Positions 1 to 8,430 of a stretch of DNA of 42,739 nucleotides are shown one piece after another. The translations under genes and the position numbers were made by a program. Positions within the stretch are counted from its first letter, which is position 1. Each line of letters begins with the position of its first letter. The stretch is from Desulfobacterales bacterium (GTDB lineage Bacteria > Desulfobacterota > Desulfobacteria > Desulfobacterales > ETH-SRB1), in contig JAUWQO010000012.1 in NCBI GenBank assembly GCA_030610995.1, forward strand, positions 1-42,739, read 5' to 3'. A model generated the notes under the pieces. That model saw only the letters and a program-made list of their open reading frames with translations. It had not been told where the DNA came from and did not search any database.

Positions 1-15
1 AACATAAACTCTATT

Positions 16-84
16 CGGGCGGGATAAACCCGCCCCTACGAAATTTGATGCACGTAACACGTAGGGGCGGGTTTACCCCGCCCG
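16..84. repeat. GC-rich palindromic repeat (hairpin element)
   Basis: Two 25-base arms, 16-40 and 60-84, are reverse complements at 24 of 25 positions and start with CGGGCGGG. The 19-base loop is AT-rich. The arms look like one of the interspersed palindromes scattered through this window. No run of T follows closely, so a simple terminator role is not supported. Confidence 0.85.
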
Positions 85-256
85 ATAAATGATGATGCTG
101 TGGGATATCATTCCAATTTTAACAAACTGGTAATACTCCCGTTTCTTTCTATCGACACTTAGCCAAAATTTCAACAAAATATTCACAGCAAAATATGATA
201 TGTGTGTCAAAGCTTGAATTATAAATTTCTAAAATATATTGAAATGATTATAAAAG

Positions 257-442
257 ATGACACTTCAGCATGCAAAAACAATTCGTAAAAAGCTGCGGGA
301 GCTGGCCGGTCTTGCGCATGAGAGCGAATTGAGCAGGGCATAGGATGACGATTTACTTGTCTGCAGAGCGGTCAAGCTGGGTTTTTTGTCCAAAGAAGAT
401 GTTCCGGAGAAAGTGGCCGAGGCCATCCCTGTATTAGAATAG
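257..442 (+). pseudogene. Decayed small conserved gene with internal stop
   Basis: An ATG at 257 opens 28 codons beginning MTLQHAKTIRKKLRELAG and ending at TAG 341-343. The same frame continues without a shift through VCRAVKLGFLSKEDVPEKV to a second stop at 440-442. I associate the first stretch with the N terminus, and the second with the C terminus, of a roughly 100-residue hypothetical protein found in proteobacteria. That family link is from memory and was not checked. If it is right, the middle is deleted and a nonsense codon marks the junction. Read alone, the 28-codon frame would not be credible. The location beside other gene debris supports decay. Confidence 0.45.
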
Positions 443-526
443 GGAAGACGCATAGTGTGACGTTATATGATGGAGTGAGTGATCGAATTTGAGGGATGCT
501 TGAACATTTTTAAAACTATTGTTTAT

Positions 527-611
527 GTGCAAAACGTGTCGAAATATGACACGAATCGCTCATGAATCATATATTTTTTCTTGACAAATTATTCTTTAAG
601 TGCAAAATGTG
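527..611 (+). promoter_or_regulatory. Putative abiE promoter with repeated operator boxes
   Basis: A TTGACA hexamer at 581-586 is followed after 16 bases by CAAAAT (603-608), a weak -10 candidate. A near-perfect direct repeat brackets the -35: GTGCAAAACGTG at 527-538 and GTGCAAAATGTG at 600-611. An inverted repeat GTGTC-N7-GACAC lies at 536-552, overlapping the first box. AbiEi antitoxins are known to repress their own operon by binding repeats in the promoter, so these boxes are reasonable operator candidates. The binding itself is inference. Confidence 0.45.
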
Positions 612-634
612 ATGCAGAATGGAGCGTTTTGCAG

Positions 635-1465
635 ATGAATGCTAATCAATATCCAAAAACAGTTGGGCCGCGGGCGGCATTCGTGGTTGCGGAACTGTAC
701 GAACGGCAAAAGAATATTTTTTCTCATGCGGACGTGGAGAAGATAAGCGGCCTTTGTTCTGATTCTGCACGCGGGCTCGTAAGGAGGCTCGTCAACCGGG
801 GACTGGCGACCAGGTTGAAGTCGGGCCTGTTTATCCTTGTGCCTTCTGAACTTGGTCACGAGCGTTACTACTTTGGCAATCCTTATGTTGTGGCCAGGGA
901 GATCGTCGGTGGATCTGCGTACTATATTTCCCATGTCTCTGCGATGGATATCCACCAGATGGTAACCCAGCCGCAGCTCGTGGTTTATACGACAACCATT
1001 CGGGCTATTCGTCCGCATTTCGTGATGGGAACAGAATTTCGCTTTGTGTGCTACAAGCAGAAGCATTTCTTCGGAACAACGGATCATTGGATTACCAAGA
1101 CGCAGAAAGTCCGGATTAGTGATCTTGAACGGACGGTTGTCGACGGGCTCAGGCAGTCCGAATACTGTGGCGGCTTCAGTGAGGTTGCCAAGGGGTTCTG
1201 GATGCGGCGGGAGGATATTGATGTAAAAAAACTTGTGGAATACGCATTGCGGCTGGATATCGGGGCTGTCTATCGCCGCCTCGGATATATGCTGGAGCTG
1301 TTTGATTTGGATGCCTTTAGAGAGATAGAAACGTTGCGGCAGAAGCTCACCCCGTCTTATGCCATCCTCGATCCAATGCTGCCGAAGGAGGGCAAGTTCA
1401 TGGCTCGTTGGCGGCTGCGGCTTAATGTGAGCCCGGAAGAGATTAAAGCAGTAGTGAGAACCTGA
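635..1465 (+). CDS. abiEi: Type IV toxin-antitoxin system antitoxin, AbiEi family
   Basis: This is the antitoxin and autorepressor of an AbiE type IV toxin-antitoxin/abortive-infection pair. Type IV antitoxins oppose the toxin's action without forming a stable complex with it. The N-terminal part (FVVAELYERQKNIFSHADV and on to RLVNRGLATRLKSGLFIL) has the winged-helix pattern of the family. It is followed by the larger C-terminal domain (for example YYISHVSAMDIHQMV and ISDLERTVVDGL). I prefer the ATG at 635, giving 276 residues, with GGAG at 621-624 as ribosome-binding site. The frame is open from a TTG at 581, but that TTG belongs to a TTGACA promoter-like box. The toxin gene starts 3 bases after the stop, so the two are one operon. 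The sequence is intact and was recognised by motif style, not by a search. Confidence 0.85.
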   Translation: MNANQYPKTVGPRAAFVVAELYERQKNIFSHADVEKISGLCSDSARGLVRRLVNRGLATRLKSGLFILVPSELGHERYYFGNPYVVAREIVGGSAYYISHVSAMDIHQMVTQPQLVVYTTTIRAIRPHFVMGTEFRFVCYKQKHFFGTTDHWITKTQKVRISDLERTVVDGLRQSEYCGGFSEVAKGFWMRREDIDVKKLVEYALRLDIGAVYRRLGYMLELFDLDAFREIETLRQKLTPSYAILDPMLPKEGKFMARWRLRLNVSPEEIKAVVRT

Positions 1466-1468
1466 CTC

Positions 1469-2311
1469 ATGATTTCCCAACGAAACATTTCGCTTCTCTC
1501 CAACCGTCTTGCCCGCGAAGGCGGCCGCCGTATACCCGAAGCGGTCCTCGAACGTGATTACTGTCTTGCCTGGTTTCTTGTAGGCCTTTCCATCTCACCG
1601 ATCTGCAAAAGTCTTATATTCAAGGGCGGCACAGCGCTGAAACGATGCTATTTCAGTAAATACCGTTTTTCCGAGGATCTTGATTTCACACTTGCAGAGG
1701 AGATGCCGCTGGAAACTATCCTTGCCGGGTTTGAGAAAGTCTATGCCGAAGTCCGACAATCTTCAGGCGTGGTTATCCGCTACTCCCGGGAAGACCGCAG
1801 AAAACATCAAAACAGCCATACGTTTTACCTGACCTACGAGGGACCGTTGCCGGGTGTATCCAAAAAGGAATTCAAGGTGGACATTACCATTAATGAGCGG
1901 ATTGTCATGCCAATACAGGATCTGCCTGTGCTTAAGGGGTATGACGAGTACGCCGATCTCCCGGGAAACGCAAATATTCAGGTATATGCATTGGAAGAGA
2001 TACTGGTGGAAAAGATTGTCGCACTGACAGACCTTGCCCGTAACGAGCCGCGGGATCTCTACGACGTCTGGTATCTCACGGCGGTAGAAAACATGGATCT
2101 GACCGCACTTATTCCAAAAGTTGCAAGCAAGCTGGAGTTTCGCGACAAGGCTTTGGCGGAAATGGGTGATGAATTCGTAAAAAAGGAAGCCCGCCTGAGA
2201 AAGCTATGGCAGGTCCGGCTCGCCAATCAGATGGCCGATCTTCCCCGCTTTGATGAGGTCTATCGTGCCGTACGACGTTCATTGCGTGTGGCTGGCCTGA
2301 TGAGAGGATAG
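1469..2311 (+). CDS. abiEii: AbiEii-type nucleotidyltransferase toxin
   Basis: This is the toxin partner of the gene before it, 280 residues, in the nucleotidyltransferase (DNA polymerase beta-like) fold of the AbiEii/AbiGii family. The nucleotide-binding motif FKGGTALKRCYF sits at about residues 51-62 and the metal-binding pair D70-L-D72 in RFSEDLDFTL follows. A further acidic position is in KVDITINERI. The C-terminal signature EKIVALTDLARNEPRDLYDVW carries the lysine and RD.YD positions expected of this family. Characterised relatives transfer nucleotides onto RNA targets and so arrest growth; the target here is unknown. All catalytic motifs appear intact, so the pair is probably functional. 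The ribosome-binding site is weak, which fits translational coupling to abiEi across a 3-base gap. Confidence 0.88.
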   Translation: MISQRNISLLSNRLAREGGRRIPEAVLERDYCLAWFLVGLSISPICKSLIFKGGTALKRCYFSKYRFSEDLDFTLAEEMPLETILAGFEKVYAEVRQSSGVVIRYSREDRRKHQNSHTFYLTYEGPLPGVSKKEFKVDITINERIVMPIQDLPVLKGYDEYADLPGNANIQVYALEEILVEKIVALTDLARNEPRDLYDVWYLTAVENMDLTALIPKVASKLEFRDKALAEMGDEFVKKEARLRKLWQVRLANQMADLPRFDEVYRAVRRSLRVAGLMRG

Positions 2312-2602
2312 AATTTTCTCTTTGCAGAACCATCCACAATTCCTACCATTGCCAGTTGGTATCTGGCCGATTTGAGTAAAGCACAGGGCAAACAGGAATT
2401 GTTCACTCATCAATCGCCTCAAAAACTCAAGATCCTTCGAGAGCATGCCTTGATTGAGAGCGCTGTTTCTTCGAACCGCATTGAAGGTATAAATGTTGAC
2501 CAGTCCCGGATCGATACCCTTATTCTGGGAAACCCGCTTTTGAAGGACCGGGATGAAGAGGATATTCGGGTTTAGCGTGACGCTTTGGCAGAAAAGGGGT
2601 AA
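2312..2602 (+). pseudogene. Fic family protein, N-terminal remnant
   Basis: The frame directly after the abiEii stop reads PSTIPTIASWYLADLSKAQG, then FTHQSPQKLKILREHALIES and SAVSSNRIEGINVDQSR, then GNPLLKDRDEEDIR. This is the classic N-terminal region of Fic/DOC adenylyltransferases, including the SNRIEG inhibitory-helix segment. Translation meets TAG at 2573 where the family has a G-Y-R-D-A-L run. Beyond it the frame still reads RDAL, then stops again at 2600. The catalytic HPFxxGNGR loop is absent. The frame has no ATG start and seems to have lost both ends, so this is debris, not a working toxin. A TTG at 2372 could start a 67-residue product. Confidence 0.8.
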
Positions 2603-2641
2603 TACCCTTAAAAAAGGGTAATAAAGAGGGTAATAAGGCGT

Positions 2642-2710
2642 ATGACACAATCACCTGATGAAAAAACCTATGTGGAGTTCCCTTTTATTGAGCAGTTAAA
2701 GGGAATGTGG
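2642..2710 (+). pseudogene. HsdR N-terminal stub (type I restriction enzyme)
   Basis: The ATG at 2642 starts TQSPDEKTYVEFPFIEQLKG, which strongly resembles the first residues of type I restriction R subunits (PEKTFVE.PFLEQLEGLGW). The resemblance ends after about 22 codons. The frame continues without family resemblance to a stop at 2804. Only the very start of hsdR is left, and no hsdM or hsdS remains in the window. The assignment rests on a short stretch and is moderately certain. Confidence 0.5.
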
Positions 2711-2807
2711 ACTTTGGTTCTCATCAAAATTTCTATACCCTTCCTCACACTACCAGAATACACATCATGTCCAACTATAATTTTATGTGGTGCACTTGCA
2801 ACCTGAA

Positions 2808-2843
2808 TTCACAATTGTGAAAAACTTTTCACAATTTTGTGAA
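2808..2843. promoter_or_regulatory. Paired TTCACAA/TTGTGAA palindromes, likely operator
   Basis: A perfect 14-base palindrome (TTCACAA immediately followed by TTGTGAA) lies at 2808-2821. A second copy with a 2-base spacer lies at 2828-2843. Their centres are 21 bases apart, two helical turns. Because of the shared half-sites a perfect 11-base hairpin also forms between 2813 and 2836. The pattern suits a dimeric regulator binding twice on one face. The next gene, the lytic transglycosylase, begins about 210 bases downstream; the true target may be a lost gene. The rest of 2850-3040 is very AT-rich and I see no other feature in it. Confidence 0.45.
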
Positions 2844-3054
2844 ATTTATTGGACATTCTGCCGAAGACCGTTTTTTCGGCAATTTTATTAACTAATTGAA
2901 ATTTTAAGCAATTATATCATTAATTAATTTTGGTATGATAATTGCTGTTAATTGTTTTCAAAATAAACGATCAAATGATTAGGCAAATAATAAATAACTT
3001 CTTATAATCATTAAAAAAAATACATAAAAATTATATTATAACAGGAAAATACAT

Positions 3055-3741
3055 ATGATACATTTTATGAACTTAAATAGAGTTTTTCAAAAAGGAAAGT
3101 CAATATTTGATTATAAGATAAATTTGAATTTTACAAGTTTATTCTTTATATTGGTTATGATATTAAGCACATATAATATATCATATTATGTGATTACAAA
3201 GAACAACCAGGCGGTAATTCCTAATAAGGCGGTTTCAGAGAAAGAGGTTCCAAAGACACTACAGGAGAATTTTACCGAGCCTATAGATAATGGCAAGTAT
3301 GACCAATTTATACCATGTCGTGTTAGGAACGGGGAACGTAAGTTTCATTATATTATAAGTCAAGCCGCTACTCGCTATCAGGTTGATCCCGCACTAATAA
3401 AGGCTATCATCTTAGCAGAGTCAGGTTACGACCCAAGGGCAATTTCCAGAAGAGGTGCAAGGGGGCTTATGCAGTTGATGCCTAGAACAGCAAGAGCCCT
3501 TGGAGTTAGAGATAGCTTCAATCCAGAACATAATATTGATGGCGGTGTCAGGTATTTCAAGCAACTTTTAAATCGTTTTAATCAAGATGTAAAATTAGCC
3601 TTGGCAGCCTACAATGCCGGCAGCCGTAAAGTCTTAAAATATAACGGCATCCCTCCATTCAGGGCAACACAGATATATATCAAAAAGGTTATTGAGTATC
3701 AGGATTATTTCAAAAATAAAATAACAATAGAAAAAGTGTAA
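3055..3741 (+). CDS. Membrane-anchored lytic transglycosylase (SLT domain)
   Basis: Predicted murein lytic transglycosylase, cleaving the MurNAc-GlcNAc bond of peptidoglycan in the periplasm. Residues 27-46 form one hydrophobic segment (uncleaved anchor, inside to outside). The Slt/lysozyme-like domain spans about 96-215. Catalytic Glu122 lies in ILAESGYDPRA, GLMQLMP is at 137-143 and AAYNAGS at 184-190, all hallmarks of the family. At 228 residues it is a minimal enzyme with no LysM or SH3 domain. The start at 3055 has AGGAAA at about 3043; an ATG at 3067 is possible but worse placed. The gene stands alone in AT-rich DNA. The following 370 bases carry only a palindromic repeat (see 3850-3983). 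Confidence 0.88.
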   Translation: MIHFMNLNRVFQKGKSIFDYKINLNFTSLFFILVMILSTYNISYYVITKNNQAVIPNKAVSEKEVPKTLQENFTEPIDNGKYDQFIPCRVRNGERKFHYIISQAATRYQVDPALIKAIILAESGYDPRAISRRGARGLMQLMPRTARALGVRDSFNPEHNIDGGVRYFKQLLNRFNQDVKLALAAYNAGSRKVLKYNGIPPFRATQIYIKKVIEYQDYFKNKITIEKV

Positions 3742-3849
3742 CTACTTAAACTCGCCAGGAAAACTCGTATAACGGAACATATTTATTGCAACTATTTAGA
3801 ACTTAGTTCGCTTTGCTCACAATTGGGGTAAGTTTGTAAGTTTGAGTTT

Positions 3850-3983
3850 GGGGACATCCTTTACATTTCCATATTTACAGTACCAATACCAAGGTCTCTT
3901 ACCGCCCAATAGCACAACAGACTTTTTGCCTTAACGCGCAAAAGAATCATAATTTCAAATCTGTAAATGTAAAGGATGTCCCC
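3850..3983. repeat. REP/MITE-like palindromic element
   Basis: The left arm starts GGGGACATCCTTTACATTT at 3850. The right arm, 3961-3983, is its reverse complement, with an 8-base indel separating the two arms' inner ends. The roughly 80-base interior has no open frame of note. The shape resembles elements mobilised in trans by REP-associated tyrosine (Y1, HUH) transposases. A broken transposase of that kind lies at about 8600-8760, but a functional link between the two is inference. Confidence 0.75.
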
Positions 3984-4112
3984 GAAGCCCACACTACGGG
4001 CCGGAGGCCACAGGAATAGCCGGCTATTTCACTTAATTTTCTGAATGAGGATCGGTCAAAGATGGGCTGAAGATGAGATGCGAAAATGTTCAACTTATTT
4101 TTGCCCGAGACC

Positions 4113-5306
4113 TTAACGCAGACGAACGCAGATACCGTCTTCGATTGAGTCATCAGGGTAAGTAATGACAGCCTCCCCATGGGTAAGCCCTGAAACGATC
4201 TCTACGGTCAAGCTGCTCCGGTAGCCAACCTGGACCGGACGTCGTTCGGCCCTCCTGTTTTCAAATACGAACACTGCCCAATCATCTCCATAACGGAAGA
4301 GAGCGCTCGTAGGGATCTGCAGTATATCTTTGCCCTCCCAGAGAATGAAGCTTGCTTCCACACGGTAGCCGTTGCCGAGTTGTTCCCAGATATCCGGCGG
4401 TGAGGTTATATCCACGATGACAAGCACCCGCTGTTCCTCAACGCCCAGGGCGGAAATCTTGGTGAACCCGGCCGGCTCCACAATCCTCACTTTACCTTGA
4501 AGAGGGACATCGCCACCCCAGCGCTCAAAGACCACCCGCGTTCCGGACCCGATGCGCACCGCATCGGCTGATAGGACATCGACTTCGACCTCCAGGGCGC
4601 GCGGGTCACCGATCTCAATCAAGGCCTGCCCCTCGTTCACCGCTCTTTCGCTTTGGTGGTGGATATTGAGAACACGGCCGTTTACCGGTGAACGGATGGC
4701 GATCATCCGGGCATGATTCAGAGTCTCTTCCGCCGCCGAGTATTGAAGCGCGGTACGGGCGGCCTGCAGCTCAAAGCGGGCGACCTCGGAAGCAAACTTA
4801 GCCGAACGGAGGTTTGCATGTGTTCGTCTGGCTTCAGTATCGGTCTGATCCATCCTGTCCTGTGAAACATAACCGGCTTTGTAGAGCTGTTTGATACGTC
4901 CGAGTTCAGCCGCAGCATAATCTGCATCCGCTTTGGCAGCATGCACCTTCTCCTGCGCTTCACCCAGCGCCGCCCTGGCGGCTGCAATGCGTGCCTCCGC
5001 TTCCGCCCTGCTTCTGGGGTCAAGAACTTTCGAGCGCTGCGGCTCCAGGTCTACCAGCGTCTGTCCCTGCGTCACAAAATCGCCGACATCAAGCCGGATA
5101 CGACGCGCGAACCCCGCTACTGTCGCCGAGATTACGAAGCGGTCCATGACCCGGGTCTTACCTTCTTCCTCTATCGTGACTCTCAACGGTCCGCGGGTTA
5201 CCTTCGCAATATCCACGGGTATTGGCCTTGGCATCAGTCCGTAGGCAATGGCCAGTATAAGAGCCACCAGGAAAACGGATAGTCCGATTCGTTTACGCCA
5301 TCGCAT
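4113..5306 (-). CDS. HlyD/MacA-family periplasmic adaptor subunit
   Basis: Periplasmic adaptor linking an inner-membrane ABC exporter to an outer-membrane channel, 397 residues. An N-terminal anchor spans about residues 7-25 after MRWRKR. The first lipoyl half (ATVAGFARRIRLDVGDFV, about 57-90) is followed by an Ala/Glu/Arg-rich coiled-coil hairpin to about residue 205. The second lipoyl half is IRSPVNGRVLNIHHQSE, followed by beta-barrel and membrane-proximal regions. It is the last gene of a three-gene operon, starting 6 bases after the permease stop with GGAG before the ATG. No TolC-like gene is present, so the outer-membrane partner must be elsewhere. The substrate cannot be told from sequence; MacAB (macrolides, peptides) and DevBCA (lipids) are the closest models. 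Confidence 0.88.
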   Translation of the reverse strand: MRWRKRIGLSVFLVALILAIAYGLMPRPIPVDIAKVTRGPLRVTIEEEGKTRVMDRFVISATVAGFARRIRLDVGDFVTQGQTLVDLEPQRSKVLDPRSRAEAEARIAAARAALGEAQEKVHAAKADADYAAAELGRIKQLYKAGYVSQDRMDQTDTEARRTHANLRSAKFASEVARFELQAARTALQYSAAEETLNHARMIAIRSPVNGRVLNIHHQSERAVNEGQALIEIGDPRALEVEVDVLSADAVRIGSGTRVVFERWGGDVPLQGKVRIVEPAGFTKISALGVEEQRVLVIVDITSPPDIWEQLGNGYRVEASFILWEGKDILQIPTSALFRYGDDWAVFVFENRRAERRPVQVGYRSSLTVEIVSGLTHGEAVITYPDDSIEDGICVRLR

Positions 5307-5312
5307 GGTTTG

Positions 5313-7676
5313 TTACTCCCTTGTCTTAAGTACCGCCACGAGGTCCAGATGATAGAGTCTGCGTCGTACTATAAAGCCGGAGACGGAGGCCGACACCAGT
5401 ACCACGACAGCCGCAAATGCATAGGTGCCCGGTTCCAGTATTAGAGGTATCCGAAAAAGATCGGTCTGCAGCTCCAAGATCATATAAGCGCATAACCCGC
5501 GGCCAATGAGGAATCCAAGCGGTATGGCTGCGAGCGTTAACACAGCGAGTTCTCCGAGCAGGATATACGAAATCTCACCACATGTAAAGCCGAGTACCCT
5601 CAGGCTGGCCAGCTCCCGGTTCCGTTCAGAAAGGGCGATCCTTGCGCTGTTGTAAACCACGCCGAAGGCAATGCTAGCGGCAAGAAGGGTGTTGATGAAA
5701 GTGAAGATCAGCACCTGCTTGGCCATTGTCTCGCGAAAATTTTTCATGGCGTCCTTCCTGGCCACTATACCCGCTACCCGGGGCATCTCCTTAAGGGCAG
5801 CGTATATTTCAGACTTATAGCGCGCATCTGTAGCCAGGTGGACGCCGGATATAGCGTTTCCCTCTCGCATGAGACGGTTGAGGGCGGCAAGCTCCATGTA
5901 AGCCGATACCCCAATATATTCACTGACGAGAGCCGCCACCTGTACCTCACGCACAGGCCGGCTCCCTTCGAGCACCTCTACAGTCAGCAGGTCACCCGGC
6001 TGAACACCCAGTATCTTTGCCAGATGGTCGGTTAGAACGATTCCCGCCGGCGGGAGATCGATTGGTCTGAGCTCTGCGTTCAGCAGACGGTGCAGGTCTC
6101 CGCCGGTTTCCACACCACAAATTGCACTGCGGTAGCTTCGATGCTGGAACCTCAGCCTCACAGGCACTGACCGGAACGCCTCACCGTATTCAACACCGCG
6201 GAGACTTTCAAGCTCGTAAAGAGCACTCTTGGATGTTGGTTCCACAAAGGTAACGGAGACATCTTCACGCTGGGAAAGCCCGAACTGCACGTACACCATA
6301 TGGTCGACAGCGTCACTGAAGAAACTGCCCACCATCATAATTGCGCATGAAAAGGCGATGCCAACTACAGAAAGCAGTGCTTTGACCGGTCTGCGCTCGA
6401 TGTGGCGGGCGATCATCCGGGTAGGCTGGGAGAACAGGCGTTTCAGACCAATGCGCTCGATAAGGGTTTCCCGGTAACTCACCGGCGGTTCAGGGCGCAT
6501 GGCCTGTGCAGGGGGAAGTAGCGCCGCCTTTCGCACCGAGTACAGGGTAGCGGTTACGGCAGCAGCAGTACTCACCAATGCCGCAGCAACCGCTACACCT
6601 GGCCGGAGTGTATAGTGCAGAAAAGGGAAGCGGTAGAACTCCATGTACATCTCACTCAGGCTCTTCCCGAGCCAGGCCCCTGCTGCAACCCCGCTGGATA
6701 CACCGATCAGTACGACCAGTAGCACCAGTTTCAGATAATGGACGCCAATATCCAGGTTGCTGTAACCGAATGCCTTTAAAATGGCGACCTGATCGCGCTG
6801 TGTCCTGATGAGCCGGCTTACGACGATATTGAGCAGGAACGCCGCCACTCCGAGAAAGATGACCGGAAATATGGTAGCCATCTGGCCGAGCTGACGGAAT
6901 TCTTCCGAGAGATAGCGGTGGGAAATCTGATCCTTACGGCCGTAAGCACCGAGCCCTCCGTAGAAATCCAACAGCCTGTCAAGCTGGTTGATAACGTCAT
7001 CCATATTAGCATCGGCGGACAGGGTCAGCACCACATTGTTGAATGCACCTTCCATGTCATAGGCAGCACCAAGCGGTGTCCGTCTCATCCACAAAATGCC
7101 ATAGCGTTCAAAGTCAGGAAATATGGCTCCAGGACTTATCTGGTAGATGTATTCGGGAGAAAGTGCAATTCCCACGATGGTCAGGGTCTTGCGTCGCCCG
7201 TTGATGATTGCTCCCAGTTCATCACCGGGCACAAAATCGTGAGCCTCAGCAAAGGCTTCGTTCACCACCACTTCGTTGTCCCTGCCTGGTTCTGCTATGC
7301 GCCCCCGCCTCAAATAGAGCCGGTTCAGCAAAGCTTCACCCTCATCAGGTATTGAGACCAACTGTCCCGTCACCGGATCAGGGAAGTCCTCGATATCAAG
7401 GTTTACCGCCGCAACCACGCGCGTTGCGACCCTGTCCACGCCCCGTATCTCACCGATGCGAGGTCGCAGGCTCTCCGGTGCTCGCTTTACGGATGCGAAA
7501 ACCTCAGCGAAACGGTAGTCCTTATAAAAGGTTGACCGGGTCGTACGCAACGAGTCCAGGGTGCTGAGGGACATGACGAATGTGGCTACACCGCTTGTGA
7601 TTACAAGGGCGATGGCCAGGGCCTGACCCCTCATGCCCCACAGATCTCGCCAAAGTTTGCGGTTAAGTGATTTCAT
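5313..7676 (-). CDS. ABC transporter permease with two FtsX/MacB domains
   Basis: Inner-membrane permease of the exporter operon, 787 residues. An N-terminal membrane segment (GQALAIALVITSGVATFVMS) precedes a long periplasmic domain. FtsX-type transmembrane blocks follow at roughly 265-385 (FPVIFLGVAAFLLNIVVSRL), at 435-455 (ALLSVVGIAFSCAIMMVGSF), and at the C terminus after RNRELASLRVLGFTCGEISY. The duplicated layout, periplasmic domain then FtsX core twice, fits the large fused permeases of LolCE/MacB type lacking their own ATPase domain. It lies 4 bases after the ATPase gene and 6 bases before the adaptor, so all three are probably co-translated. Base composition is clearly GC-rich compared with recBCD nearby, consistent with transfer or a different history. 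Confidence 0.87.
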   Translation of the reverse strand: MKSLNRKLWRDLWGMRGQALAIALVITSGVATFVMSLSTLDSLRTTRSTFYKDYRFAEVFASVKRAPESLRPRIGEIRGVDRVATRVVAAVNLDIEDFPDPVTGQLVSIPDEGEALLNRLYLRRGRIAEPGRDNEVVVNEAFAEAHDFVPGDELGAIINGRRKTLTIVGIALSPEYIYQISPGAIFPDFERYGILWMRRTPLGAAYDMEGAFNNVVLTLSADANMDDVINQLDRLLDFYGGLGAYGRKDQISHRYLSEEFRQLGQMATIFPVIFLGVAAFLLNIVVSRLIRTQRDQVAILKAFGYSNLDIGVHYLKLVLLVVLIGVSSGVAAGAWLGKSLSEMYMEFYRFPFLHYTLRPGVAVAAALVSTAAAVTATLYSVRKAALLPPAQAMRPEPPVSYRETLIERIGLKRLFSQPTRMIARHIERRPVKALLSVVGIAFSCAIMMVGSFFSDAVDHMVYVQFGLSQREDVSVTFVEPTSKSALYELESLRGVEYGEAFRSVPVRLRFQHRSYRSAICGVETGGDLHRLLNAELRPIDLPPAGIVLTDHLAKILGVQPGDLLTVEVLEGSRPVREVQVAALVSEYIGVSAYMELAALNRLMREGNAISGVHLATDARYKSEIYAALKEMPRVAGIVARKDAMKNFRETMAKQVLIFTFINTLLAASIAFGVVYNSARIALSERNRELASLRVLGFTCGEISYILLGELAVLTLAAIPLGFLIGRGLCAYMILELQTDLFRIPLILEPGTYAFAAVVVLVSASVSGFIVRRRLYHLDLVAVLKTRE

Positions 7677-7680
7677 GAAG

Positions 7681-8430
7681 TTACCAATGTAGTTCCCGCG
7701 GCGACTTTTTGTGTTCGTTTATGTGCACCTTTGCGATGAGCCCGTCGCTTAAGTGTATCACACGGTCCGCCATGTCAGCAATGCTCGCATTGTGGGTAAT
7801 AAGTACCGTTGTGGTACCCAGCTTCCGGTTAACACTTTCCAGTGCTTCGAGCACCACAATTCCGGTTGTGGAATCAAGAGACCCGGTTGGTTCATCACAG
7901 AGTAAGACAGCAGGGTTTTTGGCTATCGCCCGGGCGATCGCAACACGCTGCTGCTCACCGCCTGACAACTGCGCTGGAAAATGATTGAGCCGGTCACCCA
8001 TGCCAACGATATTGAGCGCGTCCTCCGGCCTCATCGGTTCGGGTACAATCTCGGTGACGACAGCCACATTCTCCAGGGCGGTAAGGCTTGGGATCAGGTT
8101 GTAGAATTGGAACACAAAGCCGACGTGAAAACGCCGATAATCGGTGAGTTCCCGGTCCGTAGCTCCGGTGAGGTCCCACCAGTGGTAGGTAACGTGCCCT
8201 TCCGTGGGTGTGTCCAGCCCACCCAGGATATTCAGGAGGGTCGATTTTCCGCTACCGGACGGCCCCAGAAGAACGACCAGTTCGCCGGAGTAAAGGTCCA
8301 GATCCACGCCGCGCAAGGCGTGTACCCGCACTTCACCCATCTGGTAAACCTTGGTCAAGCCGCGAGACTGAAAGACGACAGCCCCTGGACCCGTAGAAGG
8401 ACTCACCTTTTGTTTTTGGCATTTAGACAT
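7681..8430 (-). CDS. ABC transporter ATP-binding protein (LolD/MacB-type)
   Basis: Cytoplasmic ATPase powering the exporter encoded downstream, 249 residues. Walker [10 protein letters not shown] is at 56-64, the Q-loop glutamine near 108 ([18 protein letters not shown]), signature LSGGEQ at 155-160, and Walker B with catalytic Glu in [12 protein letters not shown] at about 177-186. The H-loop is in VLITHN. The [13 protein letters not shown] stretch and the DEPTGSLDS form are typical of the LolD/MacB/FtsE branch that pairs with FtsX-fold permeases. It is the first gene of the operon and its promoter should lie in 8431-8600. I see a TATACT-like hexamer there but no convincing -35. The N-terminal 15 residues are not conserved-looking, so a later start is possible. 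Confidence 0.9.
   Translation of the reverse strand: MSKCQKQKVSPSTGPGAVVFQSRGLTKVYQMGEVRVHALRGVDLDLYSGELVVLLGPSGSGKSTLLNILGGLDTPTEGHVTYHWWDLTGATDRELTDYRRFHVGFVFQFYNLIPSLTALENVAVVTEIVPEPMRPEDALNIVGMGDRLNHFPAQLSGGEQQRVAIARAIAKNPAVLLCDEPTGSLDSTTGIVVLEALESVNRKLGTTTVLITHNASIADMADRVIHLSDGLIAKVHINEHKKSPRELHW

Noticed and set aside
581-634. TTG at 581 as the start of abiEi
   Set aside because: The TTG is part of a TTGACA promoter-like hexamer. ATG 635 has a GGAG at proper distance and begins where family similarity starts.
596-1480. A 294-codon open frame on the minus strand opposite abiEi
   Set aside because: It is the shadow of a well-supported gene, lacks recognisable motifs and has an unnatural composition rich in His, Arg and Pro.
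3947-4180. A 77-codon minus-strand frame beside the REP-like palindrome
   Set aside because: Its start lies inside the adaptor gene in another frame, its end lies in the repeat arm, and no family was recognised.
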